Positions 23,401 through 34,586 of a DNA stretch of 60,000 nt are shown here, piece after piece. A model generated the notes under the pieces. It worked only from the letters and a program-made list of their open reading frames with translations. It had not been told where the DNA came from and did no database searches. The first letter of the stretch is position 1; each line of letters begins with the position of its first letter. The stretch spans positions 29,632,828 to 29,692,827 of the forward strand of contig CAIIXF020000010.1 of assembly GCA_903813345.2 (NCBI GenBank). Direction: 5' to 3'. The position numbers and the translations under genes were made by a program. Source of the DNA: Owenia fusiformis (taxonomy: Eukaryota > Annelida > Polychaeta > Sabellida > Oweniidae).

Positions 23401-23515
23401 TCTTCAGAAATTTACAATCAAAATACCACTGGGGAAAGAACCCAAGTTGGGGTTCCGTGTAGGGAACGGTTTAGATGTTCCTTTACCATATGAGATTTCT
23501 TTCGTCAGAGACTAA
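19555..23515 (+). CDS. Cytochrome P450, CYP2-clan-like, complete
   Basis: Five exons (19555-20446, 20578-20647, 22275-22488, 22671-22830, 23337-23515) join in phase to 1515 bp, or 504 residues, typical of a microsomal P450. The N-terminus holds a membrane anchor (residues about 3-32) and a Pro-rich hinge ([12 protein letters not shown]). Further marks are the I-helix [14 protein letters not shown], the K-helix ECMRFHP (ExxR), FKPERF, and the haem loop [17 protein letters not shown] with the haem-thiolate Cys, split across the last intron. The protein is expected to be an ER monooxygenase of small hydrophobic substrates using NADPH-P450 reductase. The substrate cannot be told. The I-helix has Ser where many P450s have the second Thr. 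The start is the first ATG of the open frame, right before the anchor. Confidence 0.94.
20578..20647 (+). CDS. P450 exon 2 (I-helix)
   Basis: The exon encodes [20 protein letters not shown] and ATL, the oxygen-activating I-helix. The bounding sites are TTGCAG and GTACTG, and both phases fit. Confidence 0.9.
20771..21180. repeat. Degenerate ~200-bp tandem duplication in P450 intron 2
   Basis: CCTTTCGTCCTCCAC recurs about 200 bp apart (near 20835 and 21035) with further shared blocks after it. I saw no coding content. Confidence 0.4.
22275..22488 (+). CDS. P450 exon 3 (K-helix, ExxR)
   Basis: The exon runs from [20 protein letters not shown] to PDEPVEFK and includes ECMR of the conserved ExxR motif. 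It is bounded by TTCACAG and GTAAAT. Confidence 0.93.
22671..22830 (+). CDS. P450 exon 4 (PERF motif)
   Basis: The exon begins [20 protein letters not shown], contains [15 protein letters not shown] and ends FGSG, the first half of the haem loop. The donor is GTAAGC. Confidence 0.93.
22990..23290. repeat. ATTACTT-rich low-complexity stretch in P450 intron 4
   Basis: Degenerate repeats of ATTACTTAA and its complement fill this part of the intron. No other feature is visible. Confidence 0.45.
23337..23515 (+). CDS. P450 exon 5 (haem-binding Cys)
   Basis: The exon starts [20 protein letters not shown] and completes the haem loop begun in exon 4. It ends SFVRD and TAA. Confidence 0.93.
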
Positions 23516-24510
23516 AGGTTAAAAGTTCAAATCTGGAAAGTCATATCACTGATGAGCAAAAAGGTTAAACTTGCTGAACCAGTAACTGTCGATACGCTAA
23601 TCCACAAAGTTGGCCAAATTTCAATGTGTTAATATATATTTAATTTAAAGAAGAATGTTTTCAAGAATATTCCCCTGACATTGCTCAGTGCAATACTCTA
23701 TTGTAATATACCAAGTTTGACTAAACCAATCTGGATAGAACATATCAGTGCCTCAATTTATAAGTGTACGTATGTTTAATTTTTGGTATAGGCACTGAAA
23801 AAAAAGGTGACGACATATCACAAGTGTGTCAGTTTCAGCCGGTACTAACTAACACGTGTACCAACACTTGACACTTGTTTGAATTTTATATATTAATAAA
23901 TCAGTGCCTATTGCATGCATGTATATTAATATTTAAATTGATAAATACGAAGTCTTCTAGACATAAATGTTTGTATAATATACTTCATTATTGACAAGGA
24001 TCAAGCTAGAATCGCAATAAAGAACATATGTGTACGGGTTAGTATATGTCCACGTGCCTTTAAATTTCCAATACAATGATATAGGATTATATTCCCTCTC
24101 ATTACCGATAATATTTAATGTTTTTACGTGTTCGTGTTTACATGTATATGTGTCCTATTTTATCTCACATTAAACCACACTTAGGTAGCAACCCAATATA
24201 ATGGACTGTATTTTATTTTTAAGAATATCCAGTAATAACAAAGAGCGGTGTATTATTTTCTATTGTTTTGAAATAATGTATACTTGACATTGGCTAGCCA
24301 AAATAAGTGTGGCAAAAAAGACCATTGACGGTCACATGCAGCGCCCTAAAGCTGAACTATTTGTAACCTATTCACTGTTCATTTACAAATGTAATTATAT
24401 CGTATTTACATCTTCAAGACACGAATTCAGTTATACGCAAGGTTGCCCACGAACGGCATCCTTATCTGATTGTTCGACGGTAAATGATATTCGTACTTGA
24501 ACATCCAGGT

Positions 24511-24657
24511 AGTACAGTGCCTCGAGCAGCTAACTTTTTAAATAACCCCGTGGGAGTACAGTGCCTCGAGCACCTACCCCTTTCCAAGTCTAGAAAATTT
24601 CTTCCAAAAGCCATTAGTACAGGGAGTACAGTGCCCAAGGCAGCTACCTATCTATGG
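24511..24657 (+). repeat. Three short direct repeats AGTACAGTGCC(TCGAG)CA
   Basis: Copies start at 24511, 24555 and 24625, the last slightly diverged. They follow the P450 gene and no gene is seen around them. Confidence 0.5.
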
Positions 24658-25984
24658 CATCGCATGGTTGGCCGCTCACCTCTCATGCTATTTAGAATAA
24701 CAATTATTAGACATCTAGCATTTACGCCTTATATTTCCCAATTTACTCTAAAGTATCATTACATATGTTGGTAAAGGCTGTTGTTTTGCGGCAAACGAAT
24801 GACTGGGTTGTAGCCAAATGTATTTGTTTATTTAACATATATTGTAATTAGGTAACTTGTAGTTAATATATAATTTGTAATTCGGTAACTTGTAGATAAT
24901 ATATATAATTATAATCTCATATCATTTTGTGTTGTCTTTCACAAATCACTGTTCAAAAGTTGATCAAACGTAAAACTGTACTTGTCATGTTAAATACAAT
25001 GCAGTTAGGCTGACCTTATCACACTCACTCATTTCTCAATAAACTAGATAAATACAAAATAAATGGATGTTCCTAAAATTGGATCATTGGCCATTTAACT
25101 TTCATAAGAGTTTGTTTCCATTGTGTGATTTAAATTAGATAAACAATTCGTCTTAGGAGAAAAAACGACCTCGGGGCTACGCGCCATTATTTTTCCTTAT
25201 ACCAAAGACTAATTGATTACCCCTAACATAGTTTTGTAGTTGCCCAACTCAACTGGTTATCTGCGATGTGATTATCTGTTTTGAATTGAAGTCCTCAAGT
25301 TATCGCGCAATATTTTCAAGAAATACTGTTACACCAAAATATTTTTACAACCTATATTTTTATTATTTTGGACTTTATACATGTATTATCATTAAACCAT
25401 TTTAGAATAAAGTGATCAACCAGCCTTTGTTTAATCGTAGTTTTGAAGCAGTCAAATGTAACGTTTGTACAGTGTGCCATAACAAAGGCGAACCATATCC
25501 GAAAATATTATGTAGCAATTCAAAGAATCCAACAACTAGTTGTGTGTACTTATGCTATACTTTCATGACAAATATTTTTTATCATAATAGAGCATTCGTG
25601 TACACTGGTCAGTATCAAGTGAAGGTAACGGCCATAACCTTCACATTTAAGATGGCGGACCATTAAGTCGATTTTGATATTGGCAGAATTGTATTTTTAT
25701 TTTTCAATAAAGAACGATATATTGTATTTTTTACCCAGAAAGGGTGATACATGTGATACATGTGTATAAGATCTACCGTTTTAGCACAAAATACCGTCGG
25801 TAAATATCTTTCCTAGATCTTAAGATAAGTAATTTGGACGAAAATTTGAGGAAATAAAATATCGAAAAATGGGGGAGATAAAACAGTCTATGACCTGGAA
25901 TACTGACCAAATTATAATTTTGCAAAATCAACATCCTTGAAAATACTCCTGGCAATGATAAATTGTTTTAAGTATTTTGGACAT

Positions 25985-26055
25985 TGGTTGAGTTTTAGCT
26001 GAGAAAAAACATTTTGGTGCATCTCGGCCAGTGATCTCGGGTTGGAATCCCATCG
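25985..26055 (+). repeat. Possible tRNA-derived repeat head
   Basis: GGTTGGAATCC at 26040-26050 resembles a B-box, with a weak A-box upstream. Degenerate and uncertain. Confidence 0.25.
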
Positions 26056-26447
26056 TGTTTTTTTAATTATATGGTTGTGCTTTGATTTTACGCTTAAAAA
26101 CATTCATAACTACGTCAACTTTAAAACCAATAGAAAAAAGATTAACTCTTCTTTTGTTACAACTGTATATTATTTGTGGATTTGTTTATAATTATGAAAA
26201 TATGATTTCTCTAATAAAAAACACAATATCATCAGACTGAAATTAAGCCTGTAGAAATGATCCATCGTATACAAAAATAGACTACTGAGATTGTTCCTTC
26301 CGTACCAATATTTTCTTTGTTGCGACGGAGGTGATCAATGGGGACAATCTATTATGTTATTTGAAGAGATAATCACATACTTGGCTCCATGTTATGGCAA
26401 AGGAACAATACGAATTTGGCAATAAAAATAAATTTTATATATTTATA

Positions 26448-26792
26448 CATGGTGACCGGAAAAAGGGAGACCATTGAAGTAGGCAATATCTCCTAAACAA
26501 GACAAGTAGCATCAGTGACATTTTGCACACATTAGGACAGATGTCTCTTCATCTTAGTATACCCCGAACCTGATTTTCTTTGTAAGGCTATATGAAAGAC
26601 AATGTATACCAAGACAATCCTCAGACAATTGCTTACCTAAAGACGGCAACCATGTACTGCTCAATGTAATGCCATAACAAAGGTTGAATGGGCTAAGGGG
26701 AATTCCGGTGTGTGTAAAATTTCAATGATGTTACTTGTCTAGTTTTTGGAGATATTGCCTACTTCAATGGTCTCATTTTTACGGTCACCCTG
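26448..26792. mobile_element. Mariner-type MITE (345 bp) with long inverted repeats
   Basis: The ends, flanked by TA, read CAtGGTGACCG left and CAGGGTGACCG right (complement). The inverted arms continue through GAGACCATTGAAGTAGGCAA and ATATCTCC. There is no coding capacity. The CAGGGTG end resembles the two larger mariner-type elements at 32296 and 43235. Confidence 0.8.
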
Positions 26793-27055
26793 TAACAGAT
26801 TCACTATTCTATATTTTTAGATATCTTTCGTTTAAACATATTTTCACGTATCATACTATACAAAATGTTATTCAAACCCTCAATTTAATTACATTTAACT
26901 TCAAGTGTTTTAGTATAAATCACCGTGTGGTACAACGATTTAAGTAATCCATTTTCTCTAATAAATCATGTCAAATGATATATTAAATACAAACATCATC
27001 CTCCTCAGACTTGACAATTCTGGCCTTTTTGGTAGGTAGTACAAAGCAAATATAC

Positions 27056-27519
27056 TTAAGATCGTACCAATTGTCGGACTTTGTGAAATAGACACACAGA
27101 ACAAAACTTTAACAAAGAGAAGGAGCTGTTTGTCCTGCAGATGTCGTTTAGAGCAGATAAATGATCAATGATCACGTGCGATACATTTTTACGATTATTT
27201 CCGGGAGACATACTGACCAGAATCTTTGTTTTGAGTTCATTATCATGGAACAAAACTAGTTCTGTTTTGTTATGAACCATGAAACCAAGGTAGTAGGTTG
27301 CATATCTTGAAAACGTGCTACTGCAGTGCATTGTCTGAGGCCACACCCCCTACCATTCAGTTGCATTGTATTTAATCATTTGCAGAGTCACTAAAAACAC
27401 GTACACATCTGACAATTCCAGGGTATATCTAAGCGCCTTAGCTGGAACAAGTAGATCGGTCATTTTGACTTCAACACGATCCTCGAATATTCTGACGTAA
27501 ATTGTGTTTTCGTCATCCC
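27056..27519 (-). pseudogene. Broken copy of an unrecognised gene exon
   Basis: The exon follows a TTTTAG acceptor (minus strand) and encodes the same protein as 37490-37944. An in-frame TAG interrupts it (after YNATEW). Shared motifs are ELKTKILVSMSPGNN and MTDLLVPAK. I cannot assign a family. Beyond the acceptor the two copies no longer match, so this looks like a decaying paralog. Confidence 0.55.
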
Positions 27520-29114
27520 CTAAAATCAAAACACTTCTTTACATCCTGGTATGGTAGTATTAATTCCAACACATGCGCTTATTTTTCAAGCTGGTGGAGT
27601 AACATATTTGCCAATCAATCAAGACCCATTATTACAAATATTGTTTTAACGTGTGCATTGGCACTATTTTCTTTTTCTTATGCTTTTATCTCATGTTTTT
27701 ATAAGTACGTAAAATTATGTTTGCCAAAATCAAAAATGTTCTGGCACAATCTAGAATGGTCTTGTGTCTAAGATATTATACAATATATTATTCCAATATA
27801 TAGTAATTCAACTTAAAATGTGAAATAGTGTTTTGTGTTTATGTAACCAACGGAGAATGGTCTTTGTTTTCTATCTTTATTGCATATTACCATAAAAAAA
27901 CCTGGAACATACAAAAATAAAAAGAGTACCAATTTAGATGTATGACTTACAAAAATGACAAGATTGTACGAATAAATGAAATGCATGTCTTTGGACACAT
28001 ATTTTTACTGTACACTATAGCCTGATAGCCACATCGATCTTTCATGTCTTTTACACATCTAGCTAAATACCTGACTAAGGGTCTTTCTACCTTAACCTAG
28101 GTTTAAAGTCCCACTATACTTAATTTAGAAGAACAAAGAAAAAAATATCATTGAAACATATTACTCACACACTCGCTCAAATGTGACACACAGTTTGATT
28201 TGCTTTAATATTGAACCAAGAAAAAAATAACTCACATAGAAAAAACATCTGAAGTTCAGAGATCATTAGACATGCATGCACATGCTAAACAAAGTGCATG
28301 TTTTAATTACTTTTGATTTAAAAGATGGCGACACTTCTATAAAAATGAATGTATCATGTAATTCAAACAACTTCGCCATCTTTCAATGGCATTGATAAAA
28401 ACTTGATATATCATGCTTGGCAGATAAGAAATAATTTTGATCAATTATTGTAAGCTTTGATGTGGTCCGTCTGAGCTGTTGTTGGTGTCAAATGAAATAT
28501 AGGGTTCTTATCAATACATAAGACATTCTATAGAATTCAGATAAAAGTCTTTATTTTGTCCAAAAACATTGAAAATTCGCAAAGTGGGCCTTTATTTATG
28601 TAAAAAACGAGTCAATTTCTAAAAGAATTCAGAAAAGCAAATTTGAGAGCATGCCGTTTTTCCAAGATGGCCGACTTGCACTTTCAAAAGTTTTATAAAG
28701 TATCAAACTATTTTGCTTTGTTACATTTATTTATTGTAATATTCAGGATCAATCCTATTCTAACGATGATACTAATAATGATAACATCCTGGTTCTCAGC
28801 TCATGTATGCCGATAGTTTTAATATGAATTTAGAATTTTGAGTAAGTTACATAGTTGCAAAGTGTATATCTAAATTTAAAGTTAATGTCACTTAAACTGA
28901 CTTTCAAATGCTTTAGGAGGCTTTGTTTTTTTACAGTCATAACAGGAAATAGATTATCTAAATAAAAACTGGATTTAGATCATTATTCCCGATTTCGGCT
29001 TAGAAATATTTACCTAATGTGTTTAAATATTATTAGCATGATTATTGATTTTTTATTAATCTTGTGCAGTGATTCATGACAGAGCTTAAAAATTACATGC
29101 TTTGTTTAACTTGT

Positions 29115-29188
29115 TCCTGTGGCCTAATGGAAAAAAGGCTCTAAACTTCTGCACCAGCTTTTGGTGGTTCAAATCCCGGTCGTGCCCA
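29115..29188 (+). repeat. tRNA-Arg(TCT)-like SINE head
   Basis: GTGGCCTAATGG (A-box, around 29119-29130), an anticodon-arm-like ACTTCTG, and GGTTCAAATCC (B-box, 29166-29176) followed by CGGTCGTGCCCA give a tRNA-like outline. The acceptor stem does not pair well, so this is a tRNA-derived SINE head and not a functional tRNA. Confidence 0.55.
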
Positions 29189-29596
29189 CGATTTTTTTTA
29201 TTTATCACTCGGCCACAATATTTTTTTAAATCTCTTTTTATACAACATACAGTCATATCTATAACTTTTTGAGGTTTTATACTATGAAGGCACATGAAGT
29301 TTGCCTACCCAATACACATGGACACTGTTTAAGTACTATATAAGTACTCATACTGTGGACAATTTCCACCAATTCCCCACCTCCACCCACAGTTTTAAAG
29401 ATCCAACTTGTGTTTAGGAATAAAGATTATAATATTATCTACATACAACACGAATACTTTTTGTTAAATAGACAACAAGCAGTTCTAGGGAGTATCACAA
29501 ATGCAAAATGTTTCTTTTGTTGTTCGATTATAAAAATCCTACCTGTAGATAACAACGTTTACAAAAATATTTAAAACAGCGATATTTACTTATTTC

Positions 29597-29895
29597 ATAT
29601 CCGTTGGCATGCGTCAGTGAGTAAATATGAAGAATATGCTTTTGATTCTATAGCTTGTTCCCAAAGGATTTTGGTAAGGAGCGGCATATTTTAACGTACT
29701 TTTATCACCTCGAACTCAAACATTTCGAATACTTATTTCGCTTTTTGTTGAGAATGGATTCGAGATGTACTCGAAATTAATACGTTAAAATGTGTATTAT
29801 CATCTTAATAACCAACTCACAAACTATTTTTGAAATCAAGGTTCTACGATTTTTGAGATTTTTATTTTTTGAATGTTGACTTAGTTGCTGAACCG
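29597..29895 (+). repeat. Dispersed repeat, copy 2
   Basis: It is related to 18676-18905, with the same order of short shared blocks. Family unknown. Confidence 0.5.
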
Positions 29896-30184
29896 GACTG
29901 AGTATTGGACAATGAAAAAAGTTATAAACACTTGATCTTGAAGTGTGTTTACAAATATGACATGGTGTTATATTTTAAGAAATTTTAAACAGAGTGACAT
30001 CGTTTTCGATAAAGAAAATCATGCACACGGAAAGCGTATGATAACAGTGTGTATGCTGTATATAGTCAGATGGGGAGACTATTGTGATCACTAAACAATA
30101 TTACATTTATTCCATGGGTACTGAATATATATGGGGGTAAGATAATTATGCGCCACTAGAATCGTTTCCGACTAGTATAGAGAA

Positions 30185-30640
30185 GTTATTCACCAGGAAG
30201 GATTTGATATGGGGAATATCACAAGGATGATGTCATTATTGATATTATCCGAGGGATATTTCTCATATCATCCTGACAGGTGAATAACGACCTTATACCA
30301 TGGTCAAGAGCATTATCTACCTAAAGCCCTCTGTTGAATGAGAGAAAAATGTTTGACTCTTAGGAGTATCAAAGTTACATATTATCCCAACCTGAGACGC
30401 ATCGAGAATTTAAGGAAAAAGAAAAACATGATACTAAAAAAATTGAAATATTTTGAAAAAAATTTATTTTGAAAAAAAGTAAACTTTTTGATTTTACCCG
30501 TGACGATATCAATATCATCCCTGATATCACTTCTGTCCAAAATATGTGATTTAACACTTGCTTTTATATACCTCTGACCATGGTATAAATAAGGCTCATG
30601 CACTGGGAAGTTTAGGATATAGGGTTTATCATGAGGAATA
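30185..30640. mobile_element. Degenerate hairpin-ended element
   Basis: An imperfect hairpin runs from GTTATTCACC (30185) to GGTGAATAAC (30279-30288). It is followed by TATACCATGGTCA (30295-30307), whose inverted copy TGACCATGGTATA lies at 30575-30587. The layout of hairpin, short terminal repeat, body and inverted repeat mirrors the other hairpin elements. A stretch like 30582-30640 recurs at 57478-57540. Confidence 0.5.
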
Positions 30641-31032
30641 TATTTATTTATACCATAATTGGGCGTGTTACAGGTACATTAAGTCGGTTTGTAAAAACTT
30701 AAATTTTCATCAGCTGGCAGATATAGCTTTACGTCCCGCTCCGAGTAGGCAGATATAGCACATCTACCCTCTACGTCACACTCGCCGTTCGCATATTGGT
30801 TAATTTTTTGTAACGTTCGTTTTGAAAATATTTTTCTGTCAAAATGCGAGGCTCCAAAATCTTTTTCGATTTTGAATTTTAAATTGAAATCCATGGATTA
30901 GCTGGATCACTAGGATTCCAACATTGATAGGCTATCACATGAAAACTTCCGGCTAACCATATTAAACTTTTTGGAGGGAAATTACCTATACACGACAGGT
31001 CACGCCCATATAATCCATAATATACCATAGCC

Positions 31033-31200
31033 TATTTGCTAGGACAAGAAGATCAGTTATTTTTTTATAATGACACGCTCTTAAAATATTCTGGCGCATA
31101 TTTTGACCATATCCTAAAATAGAACATTCAAATAAAATGACTTATAAAATTGATAAAAGTCGGTGAGAAATGGTCTTATCAATTTGGTCGGCCTTTGTTT
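31033..31200 (-). pseudogene. Fragment of the same unrecognised gene (third copy)
   Basis: On the plus strand GGACAAGAAGATCAGT and the following AT-rich stretch align with 37870-38040, covering the start of the exon and the adjoining intron. It is too short and shifted to code. Confidence 0.45.
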
Positions 31201-31331
31201 CTGTAAGCCCTGGGCAACAGTTAGATGTGTTTGACTTTGAATGAAGTAACATAAAGTATGCAAGTCTCTTATTCTAAATTATATTCAATTTCTTAAAGAA
31301 ATCAAATGAGCGTAATCCTGATACAGTTTAA

Positions 31332-31617
31332 ACACAATAGATGTCATGTATTTCAATATTTTGGCTATCCTAGTATCCTTACACAATAGATGTCATGTAT
31401 TTCAATATTTTGGCTATCCTAGTATCCTTACACAATAGATGTCATGTATTTCAATATTTTGGCTATCCTAGTATCCTTACACAATAGATGTCATGTATTT
31501 CAATATTTTGGCTATCCTAGTATCCTTACACAATATATGTCATATATTTCAATATTTTGGCTATCCTAGTATCCTTACACAATAGATGTCATGTATTTCA
31601 ATATTTTGGCTATCCTT
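31332..31617 (+). repeat. 49-bp tandem repeat, 5.8 copies
   Basis: Units start at 31332, 31381, 31430, 31479, 31528 and 31577, each beginning ACACAATAGATGTCATGT and containing TTTTGGCTATCC. They are nearly identical (the 31528 unit differs at two sites), so the array is young or homogenised. Confidence 0.95.
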
Positions 31618-32295
31618 GAGAATTTGAACATGCTCTCAATGAAATAGCTCGATAACCTTATTACCATGCTGAGTGTATTTTCCTGCAATGTGAATGAATA
31701 ACTAGGTAAAACAGACGGTATATATTTCGTCTGGAACGTTTTGATTTTTTGTTTATTAATCCTCAGTTTATAGCTACGAAATACCGTTTTATGTCATCGT
31801 GGATTGTACTCAAAACATTGTTTGAAAAACTTAGCTCGGTAACCCTAGATCACACCAAACTAGTTCTCACTACGTTCTCGAAAACGGGTTTCGACTGTGT
31901 ACGAACGGACTGGACGTACTTAGAACCGTTTAGGGTCTATTTACAAACTTCATCAAACGTACTCGGACGGGTAGGTCCTCAAGAACTTAGAACATGCTCA
32001 AAATGTTCTCGTGGTCGTTTCGTTCTACAATTAGAACGAGTGACAACCTACTAACGACAAGTTGGACGTACTACGAACGGAACCGTCGTACTTCAATCCT
32101 ACTAGGGACGTTTTTACAACGAGTTGAACTGTCTGAGGACGTATTGAGAACTAGGTAGAACTAATTGCAAACGGGTTAAAACTGATTAAGAACGTATTAT
32201 CAACGAGTTAGCAAAAATATAGCTATCGCACCAAGCAAGTAGCCACTGCGTTCTTCAAAACTGGTTTTAAACTGTGTGAAAACTGAATGACCGTA

Positions 32296-33358
32296 CAGGG
32301 TGTCCCAGAAGTAATGATAATTATGCTCTAAAATTTTTATTTGATATGGAAACAATATGAAATTCACACAAATTAAAGACCAAGATGTTAGCTTCATTTT
32401 ACTATATTACATTTATTACTTTACACAAATATATTCAATGTATAGTTGCCATAACAACATGTACGCGCGTTCTGCGGAGCAGCTGTGTGTTTTTCATACA
32501 TTTTTGAAAAACATTTCATGTTCATATGTTTCCCTGCTGTTCACATCACTACTGTAATGCTGCTACTTCATTCCTGATATTCCTTAAGAGCATTGTACAT
32601 TGTTGATTCACTTATCCACATACTGTCCTTTGCTGGAAAAATTTGTCTGTGCCTTTCCAGCCAGGATTGGAAGACATGATCAAAACCACTGTTGGACATA
32701 TCCTACAGAGCCTACTGAACCGAGTGGCGCAATTGTGCCTCGCTCTCGTGTTTATGCCACCTATACACAGTGGGGTTGGACAGTCTTCTCTCACCATATG
32801 CTTGTTTAAACTCCTTTATAGTGTCACTGGGTTTACCCCCTGTCTTCTGAAGGAATTTTATGACTGCTCTCTGCTCTAATTTTTCATCTTTGCTCAACGT
32901 TGGTAGCATAATGTAAACCTCCCTGGAAATTCCTAGGTTGTGTTCCTAAGAGTTTTCCTTTTGTGAAACCCTATATGACATCATCATGTGATGTCATAAT
33001 ATCAGATTAAAGTGATAATCCTGTCACAATGAGATAAATTACATAATATTAAACCACTATGACATCATGCAATTGTATACAATTACCATAACAATGATTT
33101 AAAAGCTTGAAACATTATCACAGAATAATTGCTTTTCTAAACTTAGTTTGAACATTTATAATATACGGAAACTGCTCCGCAGAACACGCATACATGTTGC
33201 TATGGCAACTATACATGGAATATTTTTGTATAAATTCATAAATGTAATATAGCAAAATGAAGCTTATATCTTAAACTTTAATTTGTATGAATTTCATATT
33301 GTTTCCTTGTCAAATACAAATTTAAGAGCATAATTATCATTACTTCTGGGACACCCTG
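32296..33358. mobile_element. Mariner-type deletion derivative, 1063 bp
   Basis: It is flanked by TA on both sides. The inverted repeats begin CAGGGTGTCCCAGAAGTAAT and continue for about 75 bp. A second conserved inverted block further in contains GTTGCCATAACAAC with TTCTGCGGAGC. The minus strand keeps the N-terminal helix-turn-helix and C-terminal tail of a mariner transposase but not the DDE core. Confidence 0.88.
32600..32909 (-). pseudogene. Remnant mariner transposase: HTH_48-like domain plus C-terminal tail
   Basis: From the ATG at 32909 the frame encodes SKDEKLEQRAVIKFLQKTGG and IKEFKQAYGERRLSNPTVYRW, the first helix-turn-helix of a mariner transposase. After a stop near 32712 the same frame continues with FDHVFQSWLERHRQIFPAKD, a typical mariner C-terminus. 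The whole catalytic core is missing. Confidence 0.65.
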
Positions 33359-34586
33359 TAGCTACAACGTTCTACGGTCTGTTTACGAACTTCATGGACT
33401 TTCCCGGACGGGGAATGTGATTTAGGATTTTGAATCGATTCGAAATTCGATGGCGACCATACCGTTCTGTAATCAGGTCATGATGACCTTCTAGACTAAG
33501 GGACGCGTTATACGACGTTGTTCACCGACGTGGTGCGACCTGAACGAACTGCGAATGAGATGGACGTATTGAAGACTATTTATGAACGAAGTGGCTTATT
33601 ATTTTAGACATATTTCCCGACCACAGCCAGATTGAGCCCGTTTTACGACATTTTCGTATGACTGGCAAAAACGGGTAAGAACTAGTTTGGTGTGTTAGCA
33701 TTCCAAATTTTGAAGGAATGAAAAGCAAGACTTGTCACTATCAAGAGAATGTAACGACTGTTAAATTGCCTATAATTCAAAATGGTAAATGTCTATTTCG
33801 AGAAAGAACCGTACCAAATGGCACTAAATGTAATTTAAACAAAATGGAAGTGCATATCACCAGTCACGCCTTCACAAAACAAAACAAAAAATTGCATATT
33901 TTAATAAATTTAAAGTAAAGTGCAATATACATGTAGTATAAATCAAAATAAATTTCAGTCCATGTCAACAGCGTCATAAATTCGTAACATAAAAACAATT
34001 GATAAAAGTTACGACACTCGAATTGACATTACAAATGATAATGACGTGTTTCTTTTCTTTATAATTGCCGTAAGATAAAAGTCAAAGTAAGCTGTAAGAT
34101 GACAAGCAGACACGTAAATCATTTTTAATATGAGCATAACACTCTCTTTCTATAGTATAGAATTGTACTTTCGTTTTATTTTGAGCAACAAATGTCATAG
34201 CCTTCATCACGCATGTCCAAATATGCACGTTCAAAAAAGCGTTAATTTCAATTTTAGTCCTACCAGCTATGTGAAAATCAAGGATTGTTAGTCTCGTACT
34301 GTGCCGTTTTTCGTCAAACTTGCTCCGTACAAAGCAAAACAAAAATGACTTTCTGTTGGCACATTATTCTGTTATGTAAAGTCCCTACTTTCAGCGGAGT
34401 TTGGGTCCCAAGTTGTTTTGCTTTGTGTGGAACAACTTTGAAGAAAAATTGGCAGTATGAGACTCATTACAATCATTGATTTTTAAACATCTAAAATTCA
34501 AATTAACAGTTTTCAACGTACATAGTTTGATCCGCAAGGTAAAAGTGGCCAAAGATGAGTGTATTATTGAGTGTTCTCAGATTTGT

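Larger units (their letters stand above)
31851..33694. mobile_element. Inverted-repeat element (CACACCAAACTAGTTCT ends) interrupted by a mariner-type element
   Basis: CACACCAAACTAGTTCT at 31851 reappears inverted at 33678-33694. The body on both sides of the inner insertion is rich in related GAAC/ACGAAC/GGACGTA blocks. The mariner-type element 32296-33358 sits within it. Confidence 0.7.

Noticed and set aside
24484-24774. 96-codon frame over short repeats
   Set aside because: The frame is produced by the AGTACAGTGCC repeats.
31332-31617. CRISPR-like array
   Set aside because: The units are contiguous with no unique spacers, and the context is eukaryotic; it is a plain tandem repeat.
32600-32879. 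Plus-strand open frames over the mariner remnant
   Set aside because: They are reverse-strand shadows of the transposase-derived sequence.
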